A stretch of DNA of 64,000 nt from Isoetes taiwanensis (Eukaryota > Streptophyta > Lycopodiopsida > Isoetales > Isoetaceae). The notes beneath the pieces were generated by a model. That model did not search any database and had not been told where the DNA came from. It worked only from the letters and a program-made list of their open reading frames with translations. The DNA lies in NCBI GenBank assembly GCA_021234155.1, contig JAJEKV010000092.1, positions 3,358,561 to 3,422,560 of the forward strand, written 5' to 3'. Shown in pieces: positions 12,499 to 22,485 of the stretch (position 1 is its first letter; every line of letters starts with the position of its first letter). A program made the position numbers and the translations under genes.

Positions 12499-12665
12499 AA
12501 GACAACTTCCTAGAATTGGAAAATCCTTGAAAGCCAAGATAAATGAATTAGTACTATAAGAAATTTATCGCGGCACCCTGGGGAAAGTCAAGACAACTTC
12601 CTAGACTTGAAAAAGCCTTGAAAGTCAAGACAAATAAATTAGTACTACAAGAAATTTATCGCGAC
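12499..12665 (+). repeat. Diverged tandem duplication, period about 91 bp
   Basis: The unit begins 'AAGACAACTTCCTAGA' at 12,499 and again at 12,590. Each copy ends near 'AGAAATTTATCGCG'. There are several substitutions between the copies. Confidence 0.85.
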
Positions 12666-13465
12666 GGCTAAGGCTGCGAGCATTTCTTTGGTTCAAATTT
12701 GTGTAGTTAGACCCATTATTAACGTCTAACATTTGACAATGCAATGATGCATGTTTAGAGAAAAAGATACTAAATTTGCAAGGAAGCACATTCATTATTT
12801 AAACAAAGAATGTTTGGTGCCATGTAACCAGAGCTTTCATTTCAACCGTTAACCAGAGGGTTTGGTGCCATGTAAAGGGGGGTGGGTTGAGAGAAGGGAT
12901 TGATTTTGGCAGCCAATGCACATGAGGAATTTTTCAACGTTTATTGAGATGATTGACGTAGCTATGTTGGAAAGGACAAGAGAATTAATGGTCATTGTTG
13001 ATTCAATTTTTTATTGGAGAGCAATTGTATCTAGGAATACGTCTGCATGTACCACTGCAAATTGCATTGTTACTAATTAAACAAATATGGTGTAGGTTTT
13101 TTACAATATGACCTTTAATATGACCTTCAACCCAACAAAATCATGGACAAAATCATAATTTCATCTTCTGTACTTGGATCATAGAAATCAAGTGAGTTTT
13201 TTCTGACAAGAACTTAACATCATCTCCCATTTTCCCCTTGCACTTCGCTTCCTAATTAATCCCTATTTCACGTTCATAGGCTACTTTAACATATTATACA
13301 GATACATAATAGGATTTTTTTGGGTTGCCCCTAGGGGGGCAAGCCCTTGTTTATGTGGGTTTATGGCATATTCCAAGTATATGCTAGTATATACCAAGAA
13401 TATGCCAATGACTGCTCCAAACTTGCTATAGAGTGTAAATTGGCAGTTGTGGCTGTTCTTGGGCA
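12666..13465. other. Intergenic sequence, nothing recognised
   Basis: AT-rich, with short open frames only. No domain or repeat could be supported. Confidence 0.35.
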
Positions 13466-13935
13466 ACTATTTCGAAACCGGCTAACCGGATTCTACAATC
13501 TGTTTTCTGTTCTTCTGTGCGTACAAAGAAAATGGAGGGACTTGACTTTGCCGCGGAAGGGTTGGGTTCCTTGTAACATCTACTGGGCTGGACTCGATTG
13601 CTTTCTTGGGCAACCATCTGATACGCCTCTATACAGGTTGGGGGTGTTTGTTTGAAGCAAATCGGGCATTCAATAAAGTTGTGAAGCCTACTGTGTTCAC
13701 ATGGAATGCAGTTATATCGGCAAATTCTAAGCTAGGTGAAAGCAGGAGAGCCCTTGAGTTGTACCATACAATGGAACAGTCCAGCGTGAAGAGTGATAGG
13801 TACGTGTACAGTGCTCTTCTTTCAGCTTGCTCAAAGACAGAAACCCTTCCAGAGGGTAGGCTCATTCATGAACAGATTATAAGAAATAGACTAGGATGGG
13901 ATACAACAAGACCTCAACATCTAAGGAGAACTTAG
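13466..13935 (+). pseudogene. Second PPR protein fragment
   Basis: From about 13,600 the frame reads 'NHLIRLYTGWGCLFEANR', 'VFTWNAVISANSKLGESRRALELY', 'YVYSALLSACSKTETLPEGRLIHEQIIRN', with PLS-type PPR spacing. Upstream (13,470-13,600) PPR-like similarity fades in another frame. It is a remnant without either end of a full protein. It lies about 1.8 kb beyond the cysteine-synthase pseudogene, so PPR debris flanks that locus on both sides. Confidence 0.78.
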
Positions 13936-14184
13936 TGATGCAAATGGGTACCATCACCTTCACAAAATGTCAATGTTTTAAAATAGCAATTTCGATTCAA
14001 ATACTCTATTGTCTATAACTATGACTTTAGCCACTTCACTCTCAGGCCATGGAGGGCAACCCTCCGTGCACAGCACCTTGTTTTCAAAGGTACATTGGCA
14101 CAATGAAAAAATAAAGCTAGGCCAACTCAATTAGAAAATCATACCATTGAAGTTAGATTATATGGGGTTCCCCAATAATTATCT

Positions 14185-14565
14185 TGTGGTCCCGAAGGAG
14201 GGGATCACAAGGAATCAAAATGGAATATGCTTTTTTTTTGGGGACGCGGGGATCCCGGAGGATGGGATCCTCTATTGATCTTATGTGTGATTTCGGAGGA
14301 GGGGTTCCCAAGGAATCTACATATGCCTTTTTTGGGGACCGCGGGATCCCGGAGGATGGGATCCTTTACTGACCTTATGCGTGATCCCGGAGAAGGGGAT
14401 CACAGGGAATCCATATGGAATATGCCTTTTTTTTGGACGTGGGATCCCGGAGGATGGGATCCTCTACTGACCTTATGTGTGATCCCGGAGAGGGGATCAT
14501 AAGAAATCTACACAAAATATACCTTTTTCCAGACGTGGGATCCCGGAGAAGGGGATCCACGTTAA
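14185..14565 (+). repeat. GATC-rich minisatellite, about 3.5 units of roughly 115 bp
   Basis: Each unit contains 'GGGATCCCGGAGGATGGG' then 'ATCCTCTACTGACCTTATG', a 'GTGATCCCGGAGAGGGGAT' module and 'GGAATATGCCTTTTTT'. GGATCC palindromes recur regularly. A related array with the same core lies at 30,110-30,830. Confidence 0.85.
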
Positions 14566-14955
14566 AAGTGTATGACCAATATTTCTTGCTATTGACAAAT
14601 ATTTCTTGCTATTGACCAATATTTCACAAAAAGTTCACTCCATATATTCATATGTTCATACAATACATTCACAAAACATTTACAGCCTCATATACATGTA
14701 TTCACAAAAATCCATATTACAGATTGCAGATCACAAAGTTCCATAGTTTTTTTCAGGGGCCATTCAACATCAAATGGGTAACTGGACGAGAGCATTGATG
14801 TTCATCTTTGGGCAAGTAGAAAGTGGATTTTCCTTGGGCTAGGCACTCACTCAATTTCTACAATATGGTCATGAAACACTCCCGGGTTTTATCTATCTCT
14901 TCCTTCTGGAACCAATCCCGAGTAATGATTATCTGAAAAAGAGTGGACACACTAA

Positions 14956-15902
14956 TCATGGATAATTCTTAAGTAGCCTATAAACTGCAGAATTATGATT
15001 TACCTGATCTTCTTTGTTGAAAATCTCTTGAACTAATTTTTTCACATAATTTATGACATATATACCACAGTCTTGATTGTTGTGTTGATGGGGAGCATCC
15101 ATGACTATGCAAAGAGCATTATGAAGTAATGATTCCTCGTGCTTCCATCTCACAAAAGGTCACTCAAGAACTTGCAAATATAAGCCGAATTCAAACCCTA
15201 AAATAAGAACTTAATTGCCTAAAGCAATACCCTAAATAAGACAGAAGACAAAAATAACTCACAAATTTAGAAAACCTCGAACTTCTCATGCAGAGGATCA
15301 TAAGAATCAAAGTGCAAAATGCACGAGCAAGGCTTATGCAGCTCTGGAATGCCCATTCATCGACAACTAATACAAACAGGCTCCAATGGCCACTATAGTG
15401 CAAAAAAACTAATCACTTGATAATCAAAGGGATTTTTTAATTTTAGAAATAGATCTTACCTGGCATTAATAGGAATGTACTAGTACTGAGCATGCTGAAT
15501 TTTCCAATGAGCCTTGCCAAACGGTGATGTTGGGATTAGCTTTGCAAATTGGTCATATGCTCCACCTAACCCTGCCTTGCTACCATTTAGGAACAATTTG
15601 AATGCAGCAGGATGAACCATTACATAGTGGCATGTCTTATGAATAGGATCGAATGGGCAAACACCCTAAGAGGATGTGCAAATTAGAGCGGCAGCTACAG
15701 AACTAAAATTGAAATGAATATGCACAATTTTACTCATAGTAAAGAAGCTTCGATGCAATCGGCATTCGCATGCCAAATCTCCCAGGGCACTTGGAGTTAT
15801 TTGGAATTTCTGGGCCTCTGTCTCGGAGATAAAGAACTCCACAGCCTGCGATTTGCTGCTGACCATAAGCAGTAGACTCTCCGCATCAATTAGATATGTC
15901 AA
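14956..15902 (-). pseudogene. Ulp1-like (C48) SUMO-protease fragment
   Basis: Read on the minus strand, pieces of a C48 cysteine protease appear in order. First come 'DPIHKTCHYVMVHPAAF' and 'FAKLIPTSPFGKAHWKI' (about 15,640-15,480). Then 'HYSGHWSLFVLVVDEW' (about 15,400) carries the His block, and 'HNNQDCGIYVINYVKKL' (about 15,080) carries the Gln-Asp-Cys-Gly block with the catalytic cysteine. Short non-matching stretches between them may be introns. Ulp1 proteases remove SUMO, and related domains are often carried by plant CACTA and Mutator-like transposons. With no full domain start or end in frame, I treat this as a gene or transposon remnant. Confidence 0.65.
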
Positions 15903-17079
15903 TGTTAAATGAAAGGTCCATCTCTCAGTTTCAGATCTCTTTGATAGGAGAAAACAACTGGATCTAGGGTATACAAATAGTGGAATCTAATCCTACTGGG
16001 TTTTACAGTGGAATCCGCTGGCTCCTCTTCTTCCCCTACTTGGATTCTTCGGTAAGAATATGATTGGGAGCCAGGTCATCCAACTTTGTCGGGCCATACC
16101 CTCCTCGCTAAGCACATTACCATGCCTTCATGGTTCGAGCCCAAATTTCCTTTATTTGCTTCTCCTGAGATTCGAGCTCTGCTGCTTTCTTTCTCTGAAC
16201 CTGCAACTGGAGCAAGTAATCTAATTTCTATCTGCTCATCCGCCAATTCTGCTACACTGCATAGTCCTTTGAAGCTTCCTGGTCAAGTTATATTATTTTG
16301 CATCTGAAGCTATCTCCTCTGCCCTTGGCCATCCATTCTTTGAGAGACGAGAGCTTGATTCTGGCGGCACTGTAGCCGCTGTGTCTCGATCTGAAGGTGC
16401 CAAGGTAATTTTGTCCCGTTTTAGGTAAAATATCCATTGAATAGACCTCAATTTATTGTTTTTTTAATCTTTGCTCTGTTTTTTAACGTTTTCTAACGGT
16501 TGCCCTCTTGTCTGCCCGACTTGGCAGATGGAGGAATCTATTAATCTAGAGTTTAGCTTGAACACCTCCATAAACGAGAACTAGGGGCCCTTAGATTAGG
16601 CTGCCAACTCCTTCAAATTACCAGAATGCTTTTGCAAAGTAGTCGGGTTTGAATCAGAAGTAGAAGTGCAATCCCCTACCATTCAGAAGGTTTCGACTGA
16701 CCCAAAATAGTGGAGTCCTCCAGTAGAAAATCCTATTTCAGTTCAAGCTCATTGGCAGCAGGATGATGTCCATAGGGCTTAAGGGGATGGCGAGGTGCTT
16801 AGGGAACTCCCAAGTGTTCTGCTCCGGAGGAAAACATGGAATACCCACAGCAGGAGCTCTCAGACTGTCCCACAGCAGGAGCTCTCAGACTGTTGTTATG
16901 ATCGTTAGCCCATAGAAGGAGGTGCCAAGTAGATGACTGCATGAAAAGTTATAGCATAAAGGTAGAATTGGGAAAGCATAGGTTCAGGATACACCAATTT
17001 TATGAGAATTTTAGGCTCCTAGATGCTCAAGAGGGTCGGATTTCTTGTAACAAGGGTAACAAAGGTGAGTCCAGGAAGA
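15903..17079. other. Flank of the chromovirus; unassigned ORF at about 16,086-16,307
   Basis: A short plus-strand frame (about 16,086-16,307) is followed by 'SALGHPFFERRELDSGGT' in another frame, ending at a good splice donor (AAG|GTAATT, about 16,404). This could be the 5' exon of a gene, but I do not recognise it. The rest (16,410-17,079) has no supported feature. Confidence 0.3.
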
Positions 17080-17084
17080 GGAAC
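17080..17084 (+). repeat. Target-site duplication GGAAC (left)
   Basis: The five bases directly before the 5' LTR are repeated exactly at 29,780-29,784 after the 3' LTR. Confidence 0.92.
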
Positions 17085-18729
17085 TGTGACGTTCCAGGGG
17101 AATATACGCTATAAATATGTATATTCCTGGACCCGTCACCATACAAGTCTACTTATGTAGCCTCGTATGCCTTAGAAAGTGGCAAGGGGTGCACATCTAA
17201 GTTAATTGTTTAACTTAGATAACCTTAGGATAAGGCCCATTTTCCGCATGGCCTTATCCTATTGGGGCAACCGCCACACGGCCTCACCCTAGTGGTGCCA
17301 CGTGGCATCCCATGTGGACCCAACCTATATTAACATAAACCCTAACCCTAGGCCCTTTTTCCCTGACCTAGCACCTGAACTCCCATCTACGTGCCCGAAA
17401 CCCCGTTTCGAGCATCGTTCGTCATAGCCTAGCCTGGAACAGTAGCCCCTGGAAGGTGTGCATGATCGTTGAGGGAGCAAGCCTTCGACCCACGTCAAGG
17501 AGCATGGAGACGCCAGGGATGGGAGGGAGCGCTTCTGGAGGAGGTAGGTTGAGTAGAGTTCATGTTAGTACATCTGGAAGTTAGCACTCCAGATGGGTTA
17601 GTATTTCGTGTCTAGAGTAGAGCCACCCTAGAACCTTTGCTGAACATCTTGAACCCTAATCAAGGAACCCTAACTGTTAGTTAGATATGTATGATTAGGT
17701 TAAGATGTTCTTATTATGATTATCATGATATGATGTTATGGGATGTTGGTTGATCATGTTTGCTCCTCTTGTTTTGGGACGGGGGGTAGAGACCTATGGC
17801 CATATGTAGTATGCTCCTAGTGTAGATCCCTTAGTTCCTATTATTTGCGGCCTGTGCATAGGAACCCACCGGGCTATGGAAGCTATGATGTGACTCAGCA
17901 CTACACAACGGGGCTAGAGGCAAGATGGAGGGTGGATCCCTGCCGAGTGGGGGCTTCGGGGGATCCCATAGTGGGCTAGGCTTATGGTCGATCACTTCAT
18001 GTGGGCCGAGCATGGGTCCGACACCTCCTGGGGCAATGGTGTCGCCCTGCCTCTCAAGAGTTGCAAGTGTCAGCTTGGCTCTTATTTTGGGGGGTTCAGT
18101 CGGGTACGAATCGTGTGTCGTCACGATTCTCTAGCCGCCCGTGGAGCCTCTAGACCCCGGGAAGGGGAGATGGAACCCTTCCTACCTCGACGGACCAGGG
18201 AGATGCAACCTAGAGTAGTCCCGATGGGTGATGCCATGGGATTGCGTATCCGGAAGGTTAGAGTCATGACAGAGCCTGATCTAGCCCATCTGCAAAGTAT
18301 GCACAGGAGGGACGGATGGAGTGGTCAACCCTAGCCATTGTCTTATGCCAGCCCCGCCATTGTTATGACTCGGTCTGTTCTATCTTGAGGCCTTAGCAGT
18401 CAGTCGACTTCCCTATGTGTCGGAGCCACGGGTAGAAGCTCTCATGTTTCATGGCATATGATTATGTTCTTTGCATTTATGGATATGCGATTGAGCTACC
18501 CTTCGAGGTAGCATATTGTATTGTATTGCTAGTTCTGACTTGTTTATGCTTCCGCTGTGATAGGAGCCCATAGGGGAAGGGCGCGCAAGACACCTTCGTG
18601 TCCCCTTCCCGCACTACGGAGGTTCCATAGTGCGGGACAGACGGAGGGCCTGTGCGGTTGTTGAGCCGGACGGGGGATTTCCTGCCGAGTGTACGGCCGG
18701 GCGCCATATATTTAGCAGGGAGCGTCACA
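17085..18729 (+). repeat. 5' LTR (1,645 bp)
   Basis: It begins TGTGACG and ends CGTCACA, a 7 bp terminal inverted repeat. The first 60 bases can fold into a hairpin: 'CCAGGGGAATATAC' pairs with 'GTATATTCCTGG', with GTGACG/CGTCAC outside it. Two ORF-like stretches inside (near 17,831-18,334) occur in both LTRs but overlap each other on opposite strands and look incidental. It has a 13 bp stretch near 17,750 that the 3' LTR lacks. Confidence 0.96.
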
Positions 18730-18730
18730 A

Positions 18731-18742
18731 TGGTATCAGAGC
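18731..18742 (+). other. Primer-binding site, initiator tRNA-Met type
   Basis: TGGTATCAGAGC starts two bases after the LTR end. It is the standard complement of the plant initiator Met-tRNA 3' end used to prime minus-strand DNA synthesis. Confidence 0.93.
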
Positions 18743-19212
18743 GATGTTCTTGGTTGACCAGGAACTAGCACTGACCATAACCATGAAAGTAGTCTAACAG
18801 GCCTATAGGGGTATAAAATTAAAAATTTCTACCATCGAACCTCGAAAATAGGGGAAAATTTTTTTCTCCTAGGTAGTGGGTCCGAAAATAGGTTAAGTAT
18901 TAGACGAAGAAATGAATGAGTCAAATTCACCTTCTAGTAAAATTGGAGTAAAAATTATGCATCTGCATCAAATTTCACCTAAAATGGGTCAAAGAATTAT
19001 GCCAATCTGAGACCCGAGTGAAAAATGGCGCAAATCCATAATTAATACTTTAAACTATTAGGAAATTTGAAATTCTAAAGGTATAATACGAATTTAAGTA
19101 TGTATACTAGAAACTAAATATATATTAATAGTAAGGGTACTTTGGTGTAATTAATAAGGGGGGCTAATAAGTAGGCCTATTAATGGTAGGGAATATTCCC
19201 AGGGACCCTCCT

Positions 19213-19222
19213 TTTTAAATAA
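19213..19222 (+). promoter_or_regulatory. TATA-like box upstream of the H3-like ORF
   Basis: TTTTAAATAA lies about 90 bases before the ATG at 19,311 and is followed by a C/T-rich leader. The position fits a core promoter, but function is inferred. Confidence 0.4.
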
Positions 19223-19310
19223 CCCTGACACCTCATTTTCCCTCCAACCTTTTGCTCCTCCATCTCTCTCTTGCTCAGCCTTACGTCACCCGTTTTCTAG
19301 ACCGTTAAGT

Positions 19311-20389
19311 ATGGCTCGAACCAAGCAGACAGCTAGGAAGTTTGGGGAGAGGCCTACACTCTCGATGGCGCAGGTAGCAGCAGGTCGCCATGTCAAGAAG
19401 ATCCCGCCACACCTTCGACCGAAGCCGGGCGAAGAGAAGTTCTCCTCCAGCAGTGATGACACCTTCCACACCATGGAAGAGGAGGCGCCTAGTAGCAGCA
19501 GCAGTTCTTCGTCAGCGGGCACCCAGAGAACCGGCGAGTCCCGTCACTTTGGGCCTTCGTCGGACACCGGGGTGGAGCAGGTGGAAGAACAGGTGGAGAA
19601 GCAGCCCCAGCACCAAACTAAGGAGGCGGGCCCTTCGGTACCAAAGAAGAAGGGAAAAGAGAAGGTGGCAGAGTGGCCAGAGGAAACGGAGGCAAGAAAG
19701 AAGAGGCAGAGGGAGCTGCTCGAGAAGGAGCGGCGAACGAAAAGAAGAAACGACAGGCCTCGCGGGACTGTCATGATTGAAGAACCCCAACCCCGCGGGC
19801 CAGATGAGGAGGAAGAGGTAGAAGGAGGCGGCGGAGACGAGGAGGAAGAGGAGGAAGTCGTTGGGGAGCCTTCAGACCCCAATGCACGCCCATCCTACCC
19901 GAAGTGGCCCACGCCACCGAAGGTGGTCAAGAAGCAGAAGGTGGGCGAGCGGCCATTCGCGCTCTGTGAGGACCGCGAATTCAAGCGTAAGCTGAAGGCC
20001 TACCAGAAGTACCTTCGTCGTTGGACGAGGTACAATGACTGGTACTGCCCAAGCCACCACCTCCACGTCCTGAAAAGCCGAAGAAGGTCCATCACGGGCC
20101 TAACTCTCGGCACGCCCGTGTTTTCCGGGAGATTAAGCACTTTCAACAGTGCACTAATCTCCTGATCAGGAAGGCCCCTTTCGAGCGCCTGATGCGGGAA
20201 GTTATGCAGGAGTTCGTCACTGACTATAGGGTGACATCCTTGACAACAAGGGTCCTGCAGGTGGCAGCCGAAGCGGAGCTGACCCAGCTTTTTGAGGAGG
20301 GCAACTTATGCGCAATCCACGCCAAGAGGGTGACCGTAATGCCCAAGGATCTCCAGTTGGCGCGGAGGATCCGCAAGGAGTACCCTTGA
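19311..20389 (+). CDS. Histone H3-like protein carried by the retrotransposon (frame break near 20,048)
   Basis: The protein starts [10 protein letters not shown], identical to the first nine residues of mature histone H3, including Lys4 and Lys9. It then diverges ('FGERPTL'), although '[14 protein letters not shown]' loosely recalls the VKKPHR region of the H3 tail. Next come a serine run (about residues 60-75), a basic KR-rich stretch (about 120-155) and an acidic Glu/Gly stretch (about 160-185). Frame 1 runs to a stop at 20,163-20,165. The H3 core lies in the -1 frame from about 20,048: '[18 protein letters not shown]', '[13 protein letters not shown]', then '[13 protein letters not shown]' and '[16 protein letters not shown]', ending at 20,389. 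This covers alpha-N to the C-terminus of the H3 fold. The core is closer to canonical H3 than to CENH3 in its last helix. The frame change is either a mutation in this copy or a -1 frameshift site. H3 normally has about 136 residues, so the roughly 240-residue N-terminal extension is exceptional. Confidence 0.88.
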
Positions 20390-20843
20390 ACCTCCGAATT
20401 TTGTACCTGTAATTAAAATTTTGGTGTAAACTGACTATCCTTATTAATATATATCTCCTTCGTCTTGTAAAATTGATGTAAAGAGGTAGTTAGAGAAGTC
20501 AAATTGTACTAAAATTTTTTTGTATCTAACTTGAAATAGTTCAATTATTCTACCCCTAATTAGAAAAAAAAATTGATTTCCGAGCAAAATGGCGAAACCG
20601 GGTGGGTCCGCGCCAAACCCCTTTCCGACAGCTTCGGAAGGCCCTTTCGCGCGAACCCTCCCGATTTGGCCCTTTTTGGCCTAATTTGACCAATTTTGAC
20701 CCAACAAACTGCCATCTAGTGTCTCTTGCTTTGTTTTGTTTAGAATTGCACTTCATGATAGTTTATTTGGACACCCATAGCCATAGAACAAAAGTTTTTC
20801 CCATCAAGAACCCTTGTGCACGGAACCCGAGGCATCCCTAGTC
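20390..20843. other. Spacer between the two accessory ORFs
   Basis: The AT-rich start could hold polyadenylation signals. A GC-richer stretch follows ('GGGTGGGTCCGCGCC', about 20,600). No open frame of merit is seen. Confidence 0.4.
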
Positions 20844-20850
20844 TATAAAA
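20844..20850 (+). promoter_or_regulatory. TATA box upstream of the orphan ORF
   Basis: A perfect TATAAAA lies 112 bases before the ATG at 20,962, followed by a leader rich in C and T. It is the best core-promoter match inside the element and suggests that the orphan ORF has its own transcript. Confidence 0.55.
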
Positions 20851-20961
20851 GGAGGCCTCATTTGTCATTTTCTCCCCATCAAAACTGCTCTCAGCCCTTT
20901 TGGCAATTTTCCAGCTCCCTACTCGTCTTCACAAGCTATTTTTCATAGCTATCTCTGCTCA

Positions 20962-22485
20962 ATGGCACCATCAAGCTTTGCTAGATGGTACAATGAGGCC
21001 AATCACATTCGTGATTTCCCTGCTAAGCAAGCCTTCCATGTCTTCGATCATCTCTTTGACCTTCATGCCACCTTGACTAGGACTCCCTATTACACCGACA
21101 TCATTTGCCAATATGACCAGCAGATACTACCCTGGGAAGTTAGTTTGCCACCTAGGGGAGGGAAATGGGTTTCTCTAGACTCTCTGACCCAAGCCATAGG
21201 TGGGGGATCTAAGGCCAAGAATAAGGTATGGGATAGAACCAGAAGCATGCCAGATTACATGACCTGTAAGCATCATAGACACAGATACCTCTCAAACCAA
21301 GCAGCCTTAGCTTTGTTCATGCAGTACAAGGCAGTCAACCAACCAGGGGAGCCGTCAATTCAGCCCTTAGATCTAGCACCTCTCGACACCCGAAGGGAGC
21401 AGATCGGCATCCATGAGATTGACTCTACCGAGTACGAGTACTATGGCGCGACCTCAGGAACACCCATGCTGCAGATCGAACAGGATTACGAGCAGCAAGG
21501 GGAGGAGAACCCAAGTTGGGAGATGAGAGAGGCAGCCAGGATGGAGAGGCGAATAGCTAGGCAGGAAGGCACACTAAGGCGAGATTTCGAACCACCACTT
21601 GGCATCACAGCCCTGTCACCAGTGATCATCGACGGCGAGGAGTACATCTTGGCTAACGACATCCTCAACCTTCCCCATTGCCAAGAAGAAGGTCTCAGAA
21701 TCGACGAGCTCCTAGGCTTAATTGCACAAGAACAGGGCAGGGACTTCATCGATTACTCCTACCAAGAATTTCCAAGGGAGATAGCAGAGCGACACTCCTA
21801 CGCCGGGGAGACGATGTCAGATATACAAGCTTATCAACAGATAAGGCAGATGTATCAACAACAGGAACCCATCATCCCAGAAGAGGAGTTCCAGCAGATA
21901 CAAAGCAGATTGTATAAGCCAGGAAGGGGTCCAAGCTCTAGCCGACCAGTCCGTTCCAGGAGTTCGCGTGAGGCACACGCCAACATCAACTTGGAGAACG
22001 CTACCACAATGTGGAGGGACCACGAAGACCTCGTAGCAATAGACATCTATGGGGAAGCAGCTGGCAGAAGAGGCACAGGGTCCAACATCGCGGGTAAAGG
22101 CAAGGCGCTTCGATACTATCTTCCAGCTCTTAGCCAAGGGCAGATGATAGTATTCCACAAGGAGTTTAGCCCAAGAGGAGAAGAGTCTGTTGCGCTCCTC
22201 ATAGCCCTCTCTGGCTTTGGGCAGCACGCCAGACTAGGCCACGGATCAGACCATATCATCCTTTTCAAGAGATCAGTAGCCCTTCACTGCCTCGACTTCG
22301 CCAGGGGCCACCTCAAGGATGCACAATTGTCAGTAGTGGCAGCAACGACACCCGAACTCCCAGCACCCCAGATGGCTAGAGCACTTGAAGGAGGATCAGC
22401 CGCAAGGATCTTGCAGAACGTCGGCAAAGGGCTACATCTCAAGAACATCAAGAACTTCTTCAAGAACATGAAGGGCCATCGATGA
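20962..22485 (+). CDS. Orphan accessory protein of the chromovirus, 507 residues
   Basis: A single uninterrupted frame with a good ATG context (CTCAATGGC). I do not recognise the protein. The N-terminal third (about 1-150) is rich in aromatic and basic residues. The middle (about 150-340) is Glu/Gln-rich with charged helices ('MREAARMERRIARQE') and ends in a Ser/Arg patch ('SSSRPVRSRSSRE'). The last third (about 345-507) looks globular ('LRYYLPALSQGQMIVFHKEF', 'GHGSDHIILFKRSVALHCL') and finishes in a Lys-rich tail. No zinc knuckle, protease or polymerase motif is seen, nor any signal peptide or membrane segment. That it stays open while pol has decayed suggests either late decay or selection. 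An envelope protein is unlikely given the absence of membrane segments. Confidence 0.75.
   Translation: MAPSSFARWYNEANHIRDFPAKQAFHVFDHLFDLHATLTRTPYYTDIICQYDQQILPWEVSLPPRGGKWVSLDSLTQAIGGGSKAKNKVWDRTRSMPDYMTCKHHRHRYLSNQAALALFMQYKAVNQPGEPSIQPLDLAPLDTRREQIGIHEIDSTEYEYYGATSGTPMLQIEQDYEQQGEENPSWEMREAARMERRIARQEGTLRRDFEPPLGITALSPVIIDGEEYILANDILNLPHCQEEGLRIDELLGLIAQEQGRDFIDYSYQEFPREIAERHSYAGETMSDIQAYQQIRQMYQQQEPIIPEEEFQQIQSRLYKPGRGPSSSRPVRSRSSREAHANINLENATTMWRDHEDLVAIDIYGEAAGRRGTGSNIAGKGKALRYYLPALSQGQMIVFHKEFSPRGEESVALLIALSGFGQHARLGHGSDHIILFKRSVALHCLDFARGHLKDAQLSVVAATTPELPAPQMARALEGGSAARILQNVGKGLHLKNIKNFFKNMKGHR

Noticed and set aside
17340-17360. CCCTAACCCTAGG in the LTR as interstitial telomere repeat
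   Set aside because: Only two units, too short to mean anything.
17831-18334. Overlapping ORFs inside the 5' LTR, also at 28,881-29,384 in the 3' LTR
   Set aside because: Present on both strands, overlapping, without domains. Conserved only because the two LTRs are copies.
19390-19882. Antisense and +1 ORFs rich in Ser, Leu or Arg over the H3-like gene
   Set aside because: Shadows of the acidic/basic low-complexity linker in other frames.
19311-20389. The H3-like gene as a CENH3
   Set aside because: The last helix and C-terminus follow canonical H3, and loop 1 is not lengthened as in plant CENH3. The N-terminus is the canonical H3 tail.
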